This document shows, piece after piece, positions 44,069 through 57,364 of a stretch of DNA of 64,000 bases. The DNA is from Daphnia pulex (taxonomy: Eukaryota > Arthropoda > Branchiopoda > Diplostraca > Daphniidae). The stretch spans positions 10,433,501-10,497,500 of the forward strand of contig NC_060018.1 of the NCBI RefSeq assembly GCF_021134715.1. Reading direction: 5' to 3'. A program made the translations under genes and the position numbers. Each line of letters opens with the position of its first letter. Positions within the stretch are counted from its first letter, which is position 1. The notes under the pieces were generated by a model. The model worked only from the letters and a program-made list of their open reading frames with translations. It did not search any database and had not been told where the DNA came from.

Positions 44069-45263
44069 TTACTGAGAAATATCACAAACTCTTTCATTTG
44101 AAGCTACCACAGCTTGGTCGTAGTCGTAGTCTCTCAAAACGAGCTGGTCGACATTACTTTTAAAATTGATTACTGATCGATGTATTAGGCAAAGACGACA
44201 AAACCTTTTTGCCGACGGACTCATAAAACCACCAATTTCGTGAGCCCCCTTACTGTCGGCAGAAACGGAAACAAGGGTACCTCGAATGCAAAAAAATTGC
44301 GTGTCTGGAATATCAAGAAGCATCCCTTCCTCAGACTCTAGCTCTTCCAACTCTTTCATAAATTCTCGAAGAACAAACCCGAAATTGTCCTCAACAACAT
44401 CTAGAGTTTTACAGACGGCAAAAGGCAAAACTCATTAAATAACTCGTGTGATTTGTAGTGATTAGTGTTTATATGGCAACGCATTCTACCGTCAGGGCTT
44501 GGTTGCTCTCCAAAATACAAAGCTCTAAATTTAGGAATAGCGAAAAGCGAAGATAGTGTTCCTTTAATTGGGATGTAGTGAAAAAATCGAGGAACAATTA
44601 GTTTTCTTATGGTGTTACTTTCAAAACGATTTGCCCAGCGGCGTTGCTGTATCGACAGTAACTGCTTGGGTGATTTGAAACCAAATTTTTTATGTAAAAA
44701 GCACTCCTGTTCGTCTGTGAATTCAAGTTTGTAGATGCGTCTTCTATTAGTGAAAGGGGACTTTTGGCGGCCTCAGCAAGGATTTTTGTCATTTCTGCCG
44801 AAACAAAATTCAATGCACTATTCGTAACATTGAATTTTGTTCGAAGATTGAGAAACAACTTGGCTTCCTGTACTTGCTTCTCACACACCATTGGTTTTTC
44901 TGCAACATCAAAATTTACATCTAAACTGCCATCAATACTTTCATTTTCTGTCAAACTTTCAATTTGTGGAACAGCTGTTTGCGAGGTAACATTATCTCCT
45001 TGAAAATATTCACACTCCAATAAATGATGTCGAAATGATCTGAAACTCATTAACTGAGCTGAGCAAGAGTTCTGTCCACATATTAATGGGTTACTTACAC
45101 GTTTACTTGCGTTAATGTAATGCACATGTTTGAAATGTATAACAAGTTTGAGGTAAGGACCAGAAACTACTACCTTACAAATGAAACATTCAAAATTCTT
45201 CCTTGAGGAGGGTATTGATTTTGACTTGTTCGGAAGTTTTTTTGTCAAAACTGAGTTGGACAT
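44069..45263 (-). pseudogene. Transposon-like protein with C2H2 fingers and GAHxxGGF motif
   Basis: The frame from ATG 45263 has two zinc-finger-like units (CFICKVVVSGPYLKLVIHF...H and C-x5-C with HHLLEC). After a one-base slip near 44675 the minus strand reads RWANRFESNTIRKL, then FFHYIPIKGTLSSLF and PDGRMRCHIN. In the last frame (44428-44069) it reads CIRGTLVSVSADSKGAHEIG and FMSPSAKRFCRLC. Proteins with the fingers plus the D-x-x-(G/A)AHxxGG...C-x-x-C block are widespread, repeat-derived genes in invertebrates; I take it as transposon-derived. At least two frameshifts disable it. Confidence 0.5.
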
Positions 45264-45289
45264 TGCCTATTGTGGTATTTTAAGTTTAC

Positions 45290-45600
45290 TGAAGGTGCAA
45301 GTCAAGTCAAGTAAAGTGCAAGTCAAGAGGAACTCTAAAGAAAGAAAAAGCTGGTATCACGAAGGTAGACAAACCTCATTTTTACTTGGATTTGTTCGAC
45401 ACTTCTTTGCCAAGTTGAGCTCTGAAAGCTAAAAAAACTCATTTCAACTTGTTCGACACTAATTGTTCCACTAAAAGTTGTTAAGCCTGTACAAAGTTGT
45501 TTGAATTTGCTCGACACATGTCTTTTCAAAGATGGGTTTAGAAAGCTAAAAAACTGATTGAACTTGTTCGACAAAGTAAAAGCTAACAAATCTAACATTT
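45290..45600. repeat. Short degenerate repeats
   Basis: AAGTCAAGTAAAGTGC-type direct repeats occur around 45298-45325. The segment GAAAGCTAAAAAA(A)CT...ACTTGTTCGACA occurs at about 45424 and 45540, with a weaker relative near 45380. No gene is recognised from here to 46.6 kb. Confidence 0.4.
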
Positions 45601-46613
45601 ACCTCTTAACACATTTGTGGTTTTCCACTGAACTCTTTCCCCAAGAGATGAGTCTCAAGTTCCTGTACTTTTAACTTTATAACAGTGCTCTTAGAATCAA
45701 CGACGAACATGGCAACCGTTCCAACGCACGTGGTCAGCATGAATCCAGTAGGATGCAATCTGATGAAACGAAAAGTATGTTTATATTAGCTCTTGCACAC
45801 AGCTGTCAAAGCAAGAAACCAACTAATTATTTGGTACCTTTCAAAGTTTCCAAAAATCGAAGAACACAACTTGAAAATATAGACAAGATTAAACTTGCGC
45901 AGCCGGCACTCCTATACTTGCAAATTTCTGATCCTAAAAATGGATGAGCATATTCAAAGTTCCTAAGTCCTATCAGCTGACAGGTGGATTAAACAAATCC
46001 TTTAAAAAATATTTAATTTTCAAGTATTCAGAGTAACAACTAAAACAATAATTATGACTACATTTTAATTTGTTTTTGAAAAGACAAAAGGAATTTATTT
46101 TTACAAAAATTATTCAATTTTCTTAAATTTTTTTATTTTATTGCTATTCTTATTCTCTCTAATCCTTTGTCATCTACTATCGTCTGCTTCAGTTAATCGG
46201 TAACACTTGCTTACTTCGAAGATCCTTGAGATTTTGTGATGTTTTATTTTACCTGAACTCTCGCTGGTATTATTTAAAAAATGGAATATGTCAAATATGT
46301 AAATAAATAAAATAAAATAATCATGAAAGAGGGAGTTCCCTTGAAAGCCGATTGCTATGAAAGGATGCTGAGAGAAGGTAAATTTGATGGTATTTTCTTA
46401 TTATTGGTTGCATGTCTCACTCTTAAATCTAATACATTTACAGTTCACTTTTACTGGAAAATGAATATGGAATAAAAGTACACTCACCGGGACTCAGATT
46501 TCTCTTACCAAGGCCAGAAATGTATTTGTGAACGTGACTTTTTGGATGGCTTAAAATCCGCTAGTCTGAAATAATCAATCCCGAGCAATAGGCTCGTCTT
46601 TATATTTGAGAAA

Positions 46614-47277
46614 ATGCCTGGAACGTGGGGTCGTCATCGGCTTGTAAGGCTACCATTCCATTTGGGAAATGTTGGTGCTGTCGTTGACTTAATTGGGTTG
46701 CGATCGCTTCACTTTCGATGCCCATTCTTGAGAGACCAATTTCAGATTCAGATTGCCAACACTGGCCTTGGATCCGGGTCGTTTGCTTCGTTTGACGTTC
46801 CGAAGAGTGGGTTTATCTATTCGTTCCCGTTGACCAACAGAACCCCTTGTAGCGCTAAAATAGCATCCGTTCCCATAGAGAGAGGAAAGCCTATTTTGTT
46901 GTCCTCTACTCTGTACGCTACGAATGTCGCGGGGTGGTTACCGTAGCCGATTTGAATGCATGTCTCCCCTGAGGATGGGGAAATTACAGGAAGTTATTTG
47001 GTTCACGAATGACGTTACTGGGCCAAATACAGGGCGAAGGACACATTCTAGAGCCGTGGCGATGGATTGGCGTACCAGAGTGATCGCCAAGTTGGTGATA
47101 AAATATGCACGGATGTGTCTTCCGTTTGCCACTGTGGTTACCACCACTTTCGAATCCAGTTCTGAATTGAAAATTCAGAATAATTTTACAAGAAGTCTGG
47201 CCAGTAATACTGTCGAAATCAAAATATTTTGGACTAGGATTATTTGTTTGATCCTTCCATTATTAGCCTTACTTTAA
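46614..47277 (+). other. Two open frames of unknown meaning
   Basis: Overlapping plus-strand frames 46614-46946 and 46924-47277 (110 and 117 codons) lie in a GC-richer patch bounded by AT-rich DNA. The minus strand is also partly open. The patch is probably a fragment of a coding element, but neither strand gives a recognisable protein. Confidence 0.3.
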
Positions 47278-47513
47278 AACATTAAGGTAGAATAAAATAT
47301 TTCAGATGAATTAGTTGAATTAAAATATTTTAATTTTGTGCCTTACTTAACTTTATGTTCGTAATATAGCCCCCGAAACACTGATCACTCAAAAAATGGA
47401 TAACAAACGTGATGACAACTATGGTGATTCTAAAAAATTCTTGTCACCCCCTTTACTTTAGAGGGTGATAGCAAAACTATAACGCTGTATTTCGTTTCAT
47501 TCGTTATTTTTTG

Positions 47514-49000
47514 TTAATCCTTTTTATGTTTTTGTTCCCTTAACGTTACAAAAAAAATTTCTAATGTTATTTTTGTGAACGAATCTGGTTGCTGCCAGTG
47601 GCCAAGTGGTGCGACAAGGAAGGCAGCAGGTTGTTTCGTAAGACTTCTGCCATGGGGCCAGATCTGATTCGGCAACCTTCGTATACTTGTCCGGCAGGTC
47701 CTTAGCGGAGAGGAAAGTGAGCTGAGTACCCATAAGGACACCAAGGTAGCATCGCTTTCCCCTTCCTCCAGGTGACGAAGATTGACGCCTGTGTTGAAAA
47801 GTGGATGGGCAATGAACGCCTTCCCTTTGATAAGGCAGAGGGAGTAGCACTTTCTTCCGTTGAAATGGAGGCCAAGTTTTGCAACCCCTAAACCATGACA
47901 TTTAGATGGGAGAGATGACGTCGGCATTGGCCGTTCCTTTGAGAAGAGCGGGAAACCAGTTTTGTGGCTCTTTTGGCGCTGAGGATGAGTGGTTAAACGA
48001 CAAGATTGAAAATAATTGAGATTAGGTCGCCCACCTTGCGGACATCGGATGTCGGATGTATCGGGATAAGCTCTTGGGAAACGACAAACTGAAAAATGCT
48101 TTCCTCGCAGATGTCAGAGAGGATGTCTTCAAGGGCAGTCGGCAATGGAAGGTTCAGAAAAAGCTTAATGAGGAATCTGTGTGGGTGGGAGCCAAATTCG
48201 TTGGCGAGTACCTACCAGCAGATGGCAAGGTTCCGCTTTTAAATTTTACTTCTTCGATGGCCAACTCAAGCACAAAATTGTGCTCCTAGATGTCACGAAC
48301 ACCACGAACGAGATCACGAAGCCCTTATGCTCGAGAGACAGCAAGGAGTTATTAAAGGCAACGGTGTTGAGTCTCAATGCGATGGAAATAGAACACCATT
48401 TGTACAAGGTAGAGACAACAAGGTAGGCACAAGGTCTTCAACTTCCAGGCTGAGGAATCTTCATCTCGTGTTTTGAGGGAGTGATAACAAGACAGCTGGT
48501 TTCTCCTCAGATGACTGAAACCAATGGAAGTCATCGTAGGTACCCTCGGTTTCCTGAATATTAGTAGGCAGTTAGGAGCGGTTGTTTGTAGGCCCCTCTA
48601 AGGAACGAAGCTGCAGCCTCTGATTGATCCCGTGTGGATTTATCCTGTGTAGCCCTACTAACATACGCCTGGCAACTCCCAGACGGCTGTTGGGGTAACG
48701 TTTGAAGAGAGTCTGGAGCTTCTGGCCTCATTCCACCATTTAGCGTTGTTTTTTTTCCACGATGCACTACTTTTGCGAGACCTCACCTCGTCCTTGGTGA
48801 GAAGGGATGCTAGTAGGCGGAGTAGATGGTCGGATAGCCTATCGGTAGTAAGAGGGGATGGATTGGGCTTCAGCTTGACTCTTTGCCACTCGGCGGCGAG
48901 GTTATCGGTGACAAAGTCAAAATTTTCTCTGGAAGAACAATTGGAATGAGCTGCTGTATAATACTGATACCTAGGCACGAACTCTTTGTTTAAATAACAT
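47514..49000. other. GC-richer coding-like patch, unidentified
   Basis: Frames on both strands overlap: 47927-47514 minus, 48056-48289 plus and 48978-48658 minus (reading ENFDFVTDNLAAEWQRVKLK, which looks genuinely coding). Base composition differs from surrounding AT-rich DNA, as expected of a transposon remnant. I cannot assign a family. Confidence 0.3.
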
Positions 49001-49629
49001 GAAACAGGTTGAACGCAATTGTAGAAAATTGGGTGAAATGTAAAAACTAATAAGTAATCACCTAATTATACCCGCCCAGTAATTCAGGCCTGCGTCTTTC
49101 AGATTCACAATTTTTTACATGCCCTTCAGGCCCAAATTTTTTCAAATGAATTAAATGACAAATCAATTTGATTTGGTTTTTTAAGAAATGACTCGCTATA
49201 AATGACGATTTTTAGTGTTTAATAAAAAGTCAGTGCATTCACCTGAGGGATACGAAAAATAGCCTAGTGATGGAGATATCCATCCCATATATTGTAGTCT
49301 ATAGTTCGAACAATAATAGAGCTAGATTTAGATTACGGTAATAGTCTTTTGCTGTCAAACAGTGGTTTCCAGTTCCAAATATTATATTTTCTTTATTTTT
49401 CTATCCTTTTTTGTAGTTGATTGATCTTCATTACTTAGTTATGAACTACAACATACTTATCATTACTTACTTCATGAACTTTTGTGTCGTGTGGATGAAT
49501 ATCCATAAGTGAAAGAGTTCATAATGGATTTCTAGTGTTTCTTTTTGGAAAGTATATCCTTGTTTTTTATGTTAATCTACAAATCTAACAATGTTAATCT
49601 AACAAATTCTTTGTTTCCCTTTTTCCAGG

Positions 49630-50830
49630 CATGAGAGATGGTATTCAACACAGTGAAGCCAGTTGGATGATACAATCACTTGACCCCGTCTTTCAATCAT
49701 AACATATATCAAGGCTATAGGACTAAATCCAGCCTATGTAAAGGACAACCAGACCCGGAAAACATGTCGGAAATTGCGTATCCTGCACCTGCTGCCAACA
49801 CGAAAATCCGGAAAAAGTTGAAAGTATTGCTTCCAATGTTTATGCAGCACGTCAAGATTAATAGCAACGGTGAGGGTACCCACGACAAACTCAAAACTGT
49901 TGCTCGTTTTGTGATTTCTTAAATGGTATTTCTGAATTAGGACTTAAATCCACAAATCGTATGACCTTTCTGATTAATGTGTAGGGAGTGGCGAAAAAAA
50001 TTGTCATTACAGCCAAACTGTTGTAAAAAAAATAAGTCCTCCATAAACTTTATATAGACGCAAGCAGCACAATCTGACCTCTTCAATGCTATCTTTTACA
50101 AGGCGCTTTTGCAGCTCGGGGGGCTTACTAAGAAGCATTCCAAAGCATATCTAAGAGAACTGAGGAATGGCTAGGCCAGGAGATCCAATACTGTAATTGA
50201 AATTATTATTTCTTTTTATTGATTCAATGTGATCAGTATTGATTCAGATAACAATTCATTTTCATTCACTTCAGTTTTATACTCAATTTATTTCCAGAAC
50301 TCATATCAAATCTACTGTGCTATCGAAGAAAAGAGTTAATTAAGATCGTCATTAAAAATGTCCTTAATTTTCACATATTTTAATCGGTATAAACATTTTG
50401 ACATGGACTGGGACCTTGGAGTGGCAGTTCATCTTGCTGACCACTTTTTCACATGTTTTTACCACCATTTTACCAAGCAAACAAAAGTTGTAGTAGATAA
50501 AGCAACCGGAATGAAATTTTTCAAGCAGGGAGGTATATTTAACAATGATAAAAGGCGGCTTTTTATTGAAGCAAACTCATTGTGGCTACTTAGATTCAAA
50601 CTGAAAAAGAAGCCAGAAAATGTTGTCCAAGAAGCCATTCCTCATAAGGAAGTAAATCAAGAACCCACTGAATTCTTGGATGATCTAACATTGGATTCTT
50701 GGTACTGATTTCTTGGAAAATTGTCTTCTTGACTTCATCCAAAATGTAGAATCTCCGTTAGAGGATGGAACGGAAGAAAAGGCTTCAAATGACGGCGTAA
50801 TAGCCTACTGATGCTAAATCAACTAAAGAG
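49630..50830 (+). pseudogene. Unrecognised plus-strand coding pieces
   Basis: Open pieces at 49680-49920 (IRKKLKVLLPMFMQHVKINS), about 50059-50175 (SDLFNAIFYKALLQLGGLTK) and 50358-50708 (starting MSLIFTYFNRYKHFDMDWDL) share strand and coding-like composition. Shifts of frame separate them. No domain is recognised, and whether they form one gene is unknown. Confidence 0.3.
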
Positions 50831-51607
50831 ATAGATGGGGGTGTGTTTGACGCCGAAGATGGAGACACCATAAGAGAAGTTGTGTTGTGTAGGATATCTA
50901 GCACTCTTTTCTTTTTTTCCCCTTGCTCTTTCCTCATGTTATGCTTTCTCGGTCTTTCACCTATAACGGACTCGACATTGGTGGATTCGTCCAAACTTAT
51001 TTTATTCCTATTTTTGAAATTTACTTTTGATAATTCCATTTCTTCTGTAGATGTCGACGTTTGCGTTTAATTACAACTTATAACTGCAACTTTAACTGGG
51101 AATTTTTGGTCGGCCATGAGTCTTTCCCAGGTGTTTTCCCAGCAACTGAACTTGGTGAGGGAAATGATTTCCCCTTTTTTTATTATTCATTTTAACAGTC
51201 GCGAGATGGAGCGACCCTGGGAAATCTTGTAAAGCCTAAGCCTCATTGCTGAACCAGTTACATCTCTGAATTTGTTGAAGAAGTTGTTGATTGGTTCACG
51301 TTATTGAGATGTTGGACATGAACTTGAGCGACAGGCCAAGGGTTTCGTTTACTAGCCGCTGATGCAGAGGAATGTCGTCGTCCTTGAATTGCTGCGACAC
51401 GTGCTGCGTACCAGAAAAACAATCTCTTTTTTTATTCTGGTCTTCTTGCCGGAGTTGCTTCGCTCGTTATTAATCCGGCTTTTTAAATTTGCTCTCTGTG
51501 GCAGCGGTGGTCTAGGCGATTCATTTTTTTCCTTAATGCGTTCTCTGCTGGAGAGTTTGCGTCGTAACACACGTTTCATTTTTCCATTGCATTTACAAGC
51601 TCCATGA
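50785..51607 (-). other. Open frames, unassigned
   Basis: Minus-strand frames 51039-50785 (MELSKVNFKNRNKISLDEST, charged) and 51579-51352 (arginine/lysine-rich, KRVLRRKLSSRERIKEKNES) look mildly coding but have no recognised homologue. They could be exons of one small charged protein. Confidence 0.25.
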
Positions 51608-51659
51608 TGGAGATTATGGTATTGCTAGAATTGCTTCTGTATTACATCTTAAACACACA

Positions 51660-53500
51660 AAAATTTTCTCTGATGCCAGTCTATGGGGAAGGAGCAAGCA
51701 ACGTCTGCCGTCCCACCGCAATTTCGGGGGCACTCGCAACAGCTTCCGCTGGTGAGGAAGACGACGATCTACGTCACGGCTCCCGTCGTAAAAATCGAAC
51801 AGCCAACCGATTTAAATCTCGAACAGGTATTGAAGTCGTTTTCTCCCAGTGGATGGCGTAAAACGATTATTCTTTTTTGTTTTTTTGCACTTTTCAATGA
51901 TCGTAGTTTACCGTAAGACAACTAGGGCTGCGTCACATGCTGAAGTGCAGGAAAGTGCCAAAGGAAAACGGAAGCTTCCGCCGGTACGGTCACTGAGTAA
52001 AAGCTGCAATGGAGCCGGTCATCATTGGAGCAAATATCCGGTGAGGGCAGAAAGACATGAGTCGACGGTGACACTGAGAGAACGCCAGCAATTGGAAGAA
52101 ATAAGTAAGAAAATTTCTTGCTTTCGATAATTTGAGTTAATATGGTGGTGAATTGCGAAGATGTTACATGTTGCATGTGCCTCACTCCTTTTCAAGAGGC
52201 TTATTCAGTTGGAGTATATGACCGAAGACGACAGGTTAGTTGTTTAAAATTTTTGTTATCTTCATTATTAATAATATCTTTTTCTATTTTTATGCAGATG
52301 TGGCCCAAAATTTTTGTTGGCTAAATTCTCTTTGGACTGGGAGAGAGGAAACGATCTTGGCGGGTGGGAATATGGGAATTCCAAGTCAAGAATCCTGCAA
52401 TTAGTTGCCCGAAATAACATCGACTTAAGTATGCGCGAAACATCTTGGCAACACCAAAACCGGAACGTTTTTAGGTGTTCGCTTTATATTCCTGATGGAT
52501 GTAGTTAATAAAAATTAAGTGTTTAATTATAAAATAATTTTTGTTTTCTTTACAGTTTGTTTAGTGGAGAAAACGAGCACACATTCAAAAAAGGATGCTA
52601 ATCTATTAGCACATATGGTATTAGCACAGAAACTGTTCGAAAAAAAATGGTGGATCGTTTTGATTACTACACTCAAGAGGCGGCTCGTAAAAGAGCTGAA
52701 CGGAGGAATTTTGCCATCCCTAATTTTTTTTTTCCAAATGTTTAGTTTTGCTTATTGAAGACATTGTTATCTGTCACCCAACTGAAGCGGAATTAAAAAA
52801 ATTTCCAAATTTGTTTTTTAATCCGAATTTTTTTTTACCATTTAGTAGCCAACCTTTCTCAATCTGTCAATAGTCTCTTTCTCTCTCGTTTCTTTTTGAA
52901 ATTTTAACGTCGGATACGTTTTAGGAACGTTTAGTTACGTTTAGGAATGTGTTTTCTTCTAAATTCAGATTGCGAACTGAAAGAATTTCGAAATTTCTGG
53001 AATTGATCCAGCCTCCGTCATCTTTATGACCTATGGATTGGACGGAAGCAAGGAAACGGATGAACATTTCTACGGTGTTCCAGAAAAGTTCACAATTTTC
53101 ACTGGAAAACAAATGCTGGATAGGATTGAGGAAAGTCGTACTCCTCAAGGAAACAGGATTCCCAAATCCACAAAAGCTCATGTGGATGGATTAATAATTT
53201 CTGCATCGAACCGTAATTTCAATAATTCATTTTTTTTCAAACAATTAATTTTAATTTTTAATTTAATTTAATTTTAGATGGCGCAACGCGAAAGACTAGG
53301 AATGTTGGTGGTCGAAAAAAGGGAAGAGGAAGCGGAAAGAAGGAAAAGGAAAGAAGAAGCCTTAGCCCGACTGATGATTATTTCCTCATTATTCCCTTAT
53401 CTTATTTCCCTCATCCTCTGGCTCGGTTATTTCAATTCAACGCACATCCTCATTATCTACACCATTATTTGTCAGGAATTCTAGCAAGCCTTCAAGCGGC
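51660..53500 (+). other. Exon-like pieces, unidentified
   Basis: Plus-strand pieces with plausible splice borders include 52142-52234 (EDVTCCMCLTPFQEAYSVGV, two CxxC-like cysteines), 52298-52508 (FSLDWERGNDLGGWEYGNSK), 53026-53180 (DEHFYGVPEKFTIFTGKQML) and 53278-53380 (a charged helix, EEEAERRKRKEEALARLM). They may belong to the Harbinger-type element that follows or to another gene; I cannot connect them. Confidence 0.3.
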
Positions 53501-53699
53501 TACTTTGCGGCAAGGCGGCCGTCAACGGAAGGTCGGCGTATCGACCACGGAAACTTCGTTGAATAAAAAAGAAATTCACCACCTACCATATCCAAAAAAC
53601 CGCAGAAAACATTTATGAAAAAAGAAAATAAAATCCCCAGTATGCTGGATGTACAATTTGTGTAGAGTGTGTAGAGAAGAAGTAGCGAAATAATCAAAT

Positions 53700-54690
53700 G
53701 GGAAAAGAAATAGCTTGAGTTCTTCTTCTTTTTGTTATTTTTTTTAACTTGAACTTTACATTTTTATTTCTTTATTTATTTACGACTCTGGACCAGCGGA
53801 AATGATCTCAGAGAAAAAGTTGTACTGTGCATTTATTGTAATATTTCAATTTATTGTTTAATGTTCACAAATGTTAATTTTTAAATTACTTTACTGAAGT
53901 GCTTTTCTAACTGTTAGTCTTCATACACGTAAAAGAGGAAATGGGAAAATCAACGAAGATAATAAAGGAGTCTGAAGATGAAATCCATATTCTCCATAGT
54001 AATATCGGTATTTAAAAAATCACCACTTCTTATATCTATTGATACTTTTTCTTATCCTATTAATCTAGATTGTTATTGGTATTGAAAGAATACCGGAAAG
54101 GAGAATTAATACCATTGATAAAATGTTTCAAATTAAAGCGTTGTATTTGCCCAGGTCAGAGCAGAGAACAGGAACAGGTTGGCAGGAAGAGAACTTATGA
54201 ATACCGGATAATTGTGAGAAATCATTTTATTGAGGAATTCCCTCATTGCATTTCCCTTTTGGATAAACCCAAACTTAATCTAATTATTTTTTAACCTTTC
54301 GATAAAAGGTTCTGAACCTCATAAAATACTGTCGATATAGTCCATTCTGTGCATATTTCATTGCTTGGAAAATATAAGGAATGAGGTTAAATTGGGCTCT
54401 TTTAAGAACGACATAAATTGTGTACTTGCTGGACCAAAGATTCAAGACCAACTGCACTACTCATTCTCTAAGAGGAAAGGGCGAAGTTGCCAAGTTATAA
54501 CATGAAGGAGCAATGGAGGAGGCTCTGCTCGGGCTAAAAAGTGTCGAGATGCTGTAATTTCCGTAGGCCACGTAATTGGTTCCTTTTTCCGTCACTAGGT
54601 GCGGAAGAGTAGTCCAAAGTGTCGTTTTCAGGATTTTGGTTGCCATCGTTACGGTACTTAGTCTACTTAGTCGGCAGCCCAACCATAATG
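53700..54690. other. No supported gene
   Basis: Only short frames, such as 54070-54294 plus and 54682-54461 minus, without motifs. Confidence 0.35.
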
Positions 54691-54699
54691 TTTCAAAAG

Positions 54700-55145
54700 T
54701 GCAAAATATTTACAAAGTGCCAAAGTGATTCAAACATAGTTAGTTACCCAGGTTCAAATCCAGGTTCATCAAAAATCTTTTTTCGTGAAATTCATTTGCA
54801 AACCGCCCAAGGCTGTCCAGAATTTTTAACATGCTAGAGATGACATGGAAATTATTTTTTTTTTATTTCACCATTCTTCAAATTATATCAACATTTGTTT
54901 TGCTCAGTAACCTTTGTATCTAAATTGTTTCAGTCGATTTGGGGATATGGAAAAACATAGTTACCAAAATCGAATCCAAGATTCATCAAATTCTTTTTTC
55001 ATCACATTCATTTTGGAAATCGTCCCAGGCTGTCAAGAATTTATAACGCGCTAGAGATGGCATGGAAAAGTATTCTTTTTTGAAATTTCATTATTCTTCA
55101 AATTACTTTAACATTTGTTATGCTCAGTAACCACCCTTGGATATA
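54700..55145 (+). repeat. Tandem pair of SINE units
   Basis: Two copies with a 221-bp period: ACATAGTTA(G/C)... at 54735 and 54956. The first has a perfect B box GGTTCAAATCC at 54751-54761, the second a diverged one. Both continue with GGCTGTC(C/A)AGAATTT(T/A)TAAC and end near GCTCAGTAACC. The GGCTGTC...AATTTATAAC tail matches the minus-strand units at 9.3-9.9 kb, so it is the same family in the other orientation. Confidence 0.65.
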
Positions 55146-56050
55146 AAGGAGATATAAAGGTCATTATGGTTGTAGACGAGTGTAAAATAACCTTTTCTTT
55201 GTTCAAAATACTGCCGGAATTTCTAGCCAAAAAAGTCGAAAATCATACTGGAGACCTTTTCTATCCTATATAAACAAATAACCCTCCCCCTCCCCCCAAA
55301 AAATATTTATTACAATTATCAGCCATTCTTCCTTTGTAGGGTTTTTACTAAAAAAATATCTATCAATAAAAAAAAAGTTCATGAATAAAATTTGAAGTTA
55401 CCATTTCTTCCCAATTCCAATGTTGTGAGTAAGGCGCGCGGAGGTAGGGTGTTAATATCGATATTTTAGCTCCGTTTTCACTATCGAGCAGAGATAACAG
55501 TGATTAGCTTCGTCTCAGAAGCAGACCAACAATGTGTGAAAGCCTGGGGTTGAAAAAAGGAGATGAAGGGCGTATCAAGTTTGTAAGCCCTCATCTTGGA
55601 TCAGAGGGGAAAATGGATCTCAACTGAGTTTTGTGTATGCAGTAGCAGACGACACAGCGGACGCGAAGTGCGTTAAATGTTTTGTTTGAAGAAAAACAAA
55701 AAAAAAATCTGTTGAGAAGGTGGGGATAGAAAGCTTTGGAGATCATTAAGCAAAATATTGAATTCAGAGGTTTGGGCACTAAAACCTTTTCGGGGTTAAA
55801 GTGTTTCTTTCTTTAGTTTGTAAAAAGCGTTCACAGGAGAAAGAGAGAGTGAATCATGTCTGAAAATGAAGTTTTTGGGAATGGATCCAACGTTTTGAAA
55901 TATTTTATTCCTTGTTGTTGCATCGTATACCTTCGTGTGACGGAGGAGATAAAAACTAAATATGAAAATGGTAAAGTAATTTTAATTTTCTGACTATCTT
56001 TGTAGTGATTCAAATGTTCCCTTGGCGTGTTACGCACGTGTGTTCATTTC
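55145..56050. other. No supported gene
   Basis: Contains a C-rich run near 55282-55300 and an A-rich stretch; minus-strand frames at 55591-56037 lack motifs. Confidence 0.3.
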
Positions 56051-56056
56051 TTTCAG

Positions 56057-57229
56057 ATTCCCAATACAAAGCTGATCTTAATGCTAAGGCGTATCAATAT
56101 TTCCTCAACATGGAAGAACAGAGAAAGAGGGTCGAAGAAGAAAGAAAGAGGCAAGAAGAATTAGAATTAAAAAAGACGGTTAAGTCTGAAGTTTGCTGTA
56201 TATTTCATTTGGTTTATTTCAAATAACATTTATGTAAATTTATTTTATTTTCAAGAAGACCAAACGGAATGTGAAGTAGAATCGTCAGGTGACGAGCAGG
56301 TTGCCAAATCGGGTTGTGGAGCCAAGCGTCGTTTTGGCGCTGCATCACGTGTGCAGGTTGATAACGGAGTAATTAAAGTCTTACCCGAGCCTGTTAATAG
56401 TAAACAATCCGCACCTTAAAAAAATCAAGAGAGAAAAAAGCCGACTCGACCATTCAAAAAGAGAAGAATGGACTATGCTGAGAACGAGCCGAAACCTTCC
56501 TCATCAACTGCTGTTGGTACTTGTTCATTAATCTGCGTGAAAGTTGTGTGCCGGATATTTAACTTTTTTTTGTAGACGTATCTGACGAGGAAAACGAAGA
56601 CATTTCTGGGGCTGGCGAACAGGATTCTGATCCTAATTTGGCCATAGAAGATTCCGGGTCGGACGAGGGTGGTGGTGATCCTGGAAAGTGGACCACCAAA
56701 GAAGTTTCTACACTCTTGGACGTGTATCAAAATTTTAAGCCACAATTTAACGAGCCTTACGCGGTTAAGTTCCACATCTGGAAAAAAGTAAAAAAATTTA
56801 ACTTTATAATTATTTTTTAGCCTGATTTACAGCCATTTTGTTATTTAGATTTCGAAAATTCCCAAAATAGTGGCAACCGGAATGTCATGTTTTCAACTCT
56901 CGAAAAAAATTGATAACCTGAAAAAGACTTGGCGCAAGATGAAACGTCCATGCGCAAAGGCTAATTCCAATTGAAGATGGACCGAAAAAATGGATCTTAT
57001 ATTTGGGGACGACCCAGCCATTGAGTTGAATGACGTTGCCGAGGTCGGGGATGGTGGTCCCAAAAAGAAGGCGCCAGCAGTTAATAATTCTTCAAATTGG
57101 AAGACACAGTTGGTGGCCATTGGGAAAGAACGTGTCGATGTTCTCAAAGACATCGCACGTAGTCAAGTAAAAAAAACTGCAACTTTTGACCGTTTAACTT
57201 CTATTATTGAAAAGTGGTCTGAGAAATAA
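56057..57229 (+). pseudogene. Harbinger-associated Myb/SANT-like DNA-binding protein
   Basis: Exon-like segments run from 56057 (a charged coiled coil, YQYFLNMEEQRKRVEEERKR), about 56256-56513, about 56575-56790 and 56850-57229. The third and fourth carry the trihelix Myb/SANT pattern: KWTTKEVSTLLDVYQNF, FHIWKKISKIPKIV, KKIDNLKKTWRKMKRP and EKMDLIFGDDPAIEL. PIF/Harbinger transposons encode such a protein beside the transposase to help it bind DNA and enter the nucleus. An acidic stretch (DEENEDISGAGEQDSDP) precedes the domain. Stops after KQSAP (about 56417) and after AKANSN (about 56972) show decay. It faces the transposase remnant on the other strand. Confidence 0.6.
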
Positions 57230-57364
57230 TAAATTAATACACTGCTTTTGTTCATACTTCGATTTGATTTCATTTTCTGATTAGACAATAATGATATACG
57301 AAAACTGACGGATTGCACTACTCACACATAATTACATCAAAAGATATGATATGATTTGTCTTTT

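Noticed and set aside
49640..49930. Cysteine-rich third-frame reading as a piggyBac C-terminal finger
   Set aside because: Spacing of the cysteines does not fit the family and the frame is interrupted; similarity is too weak to claim.
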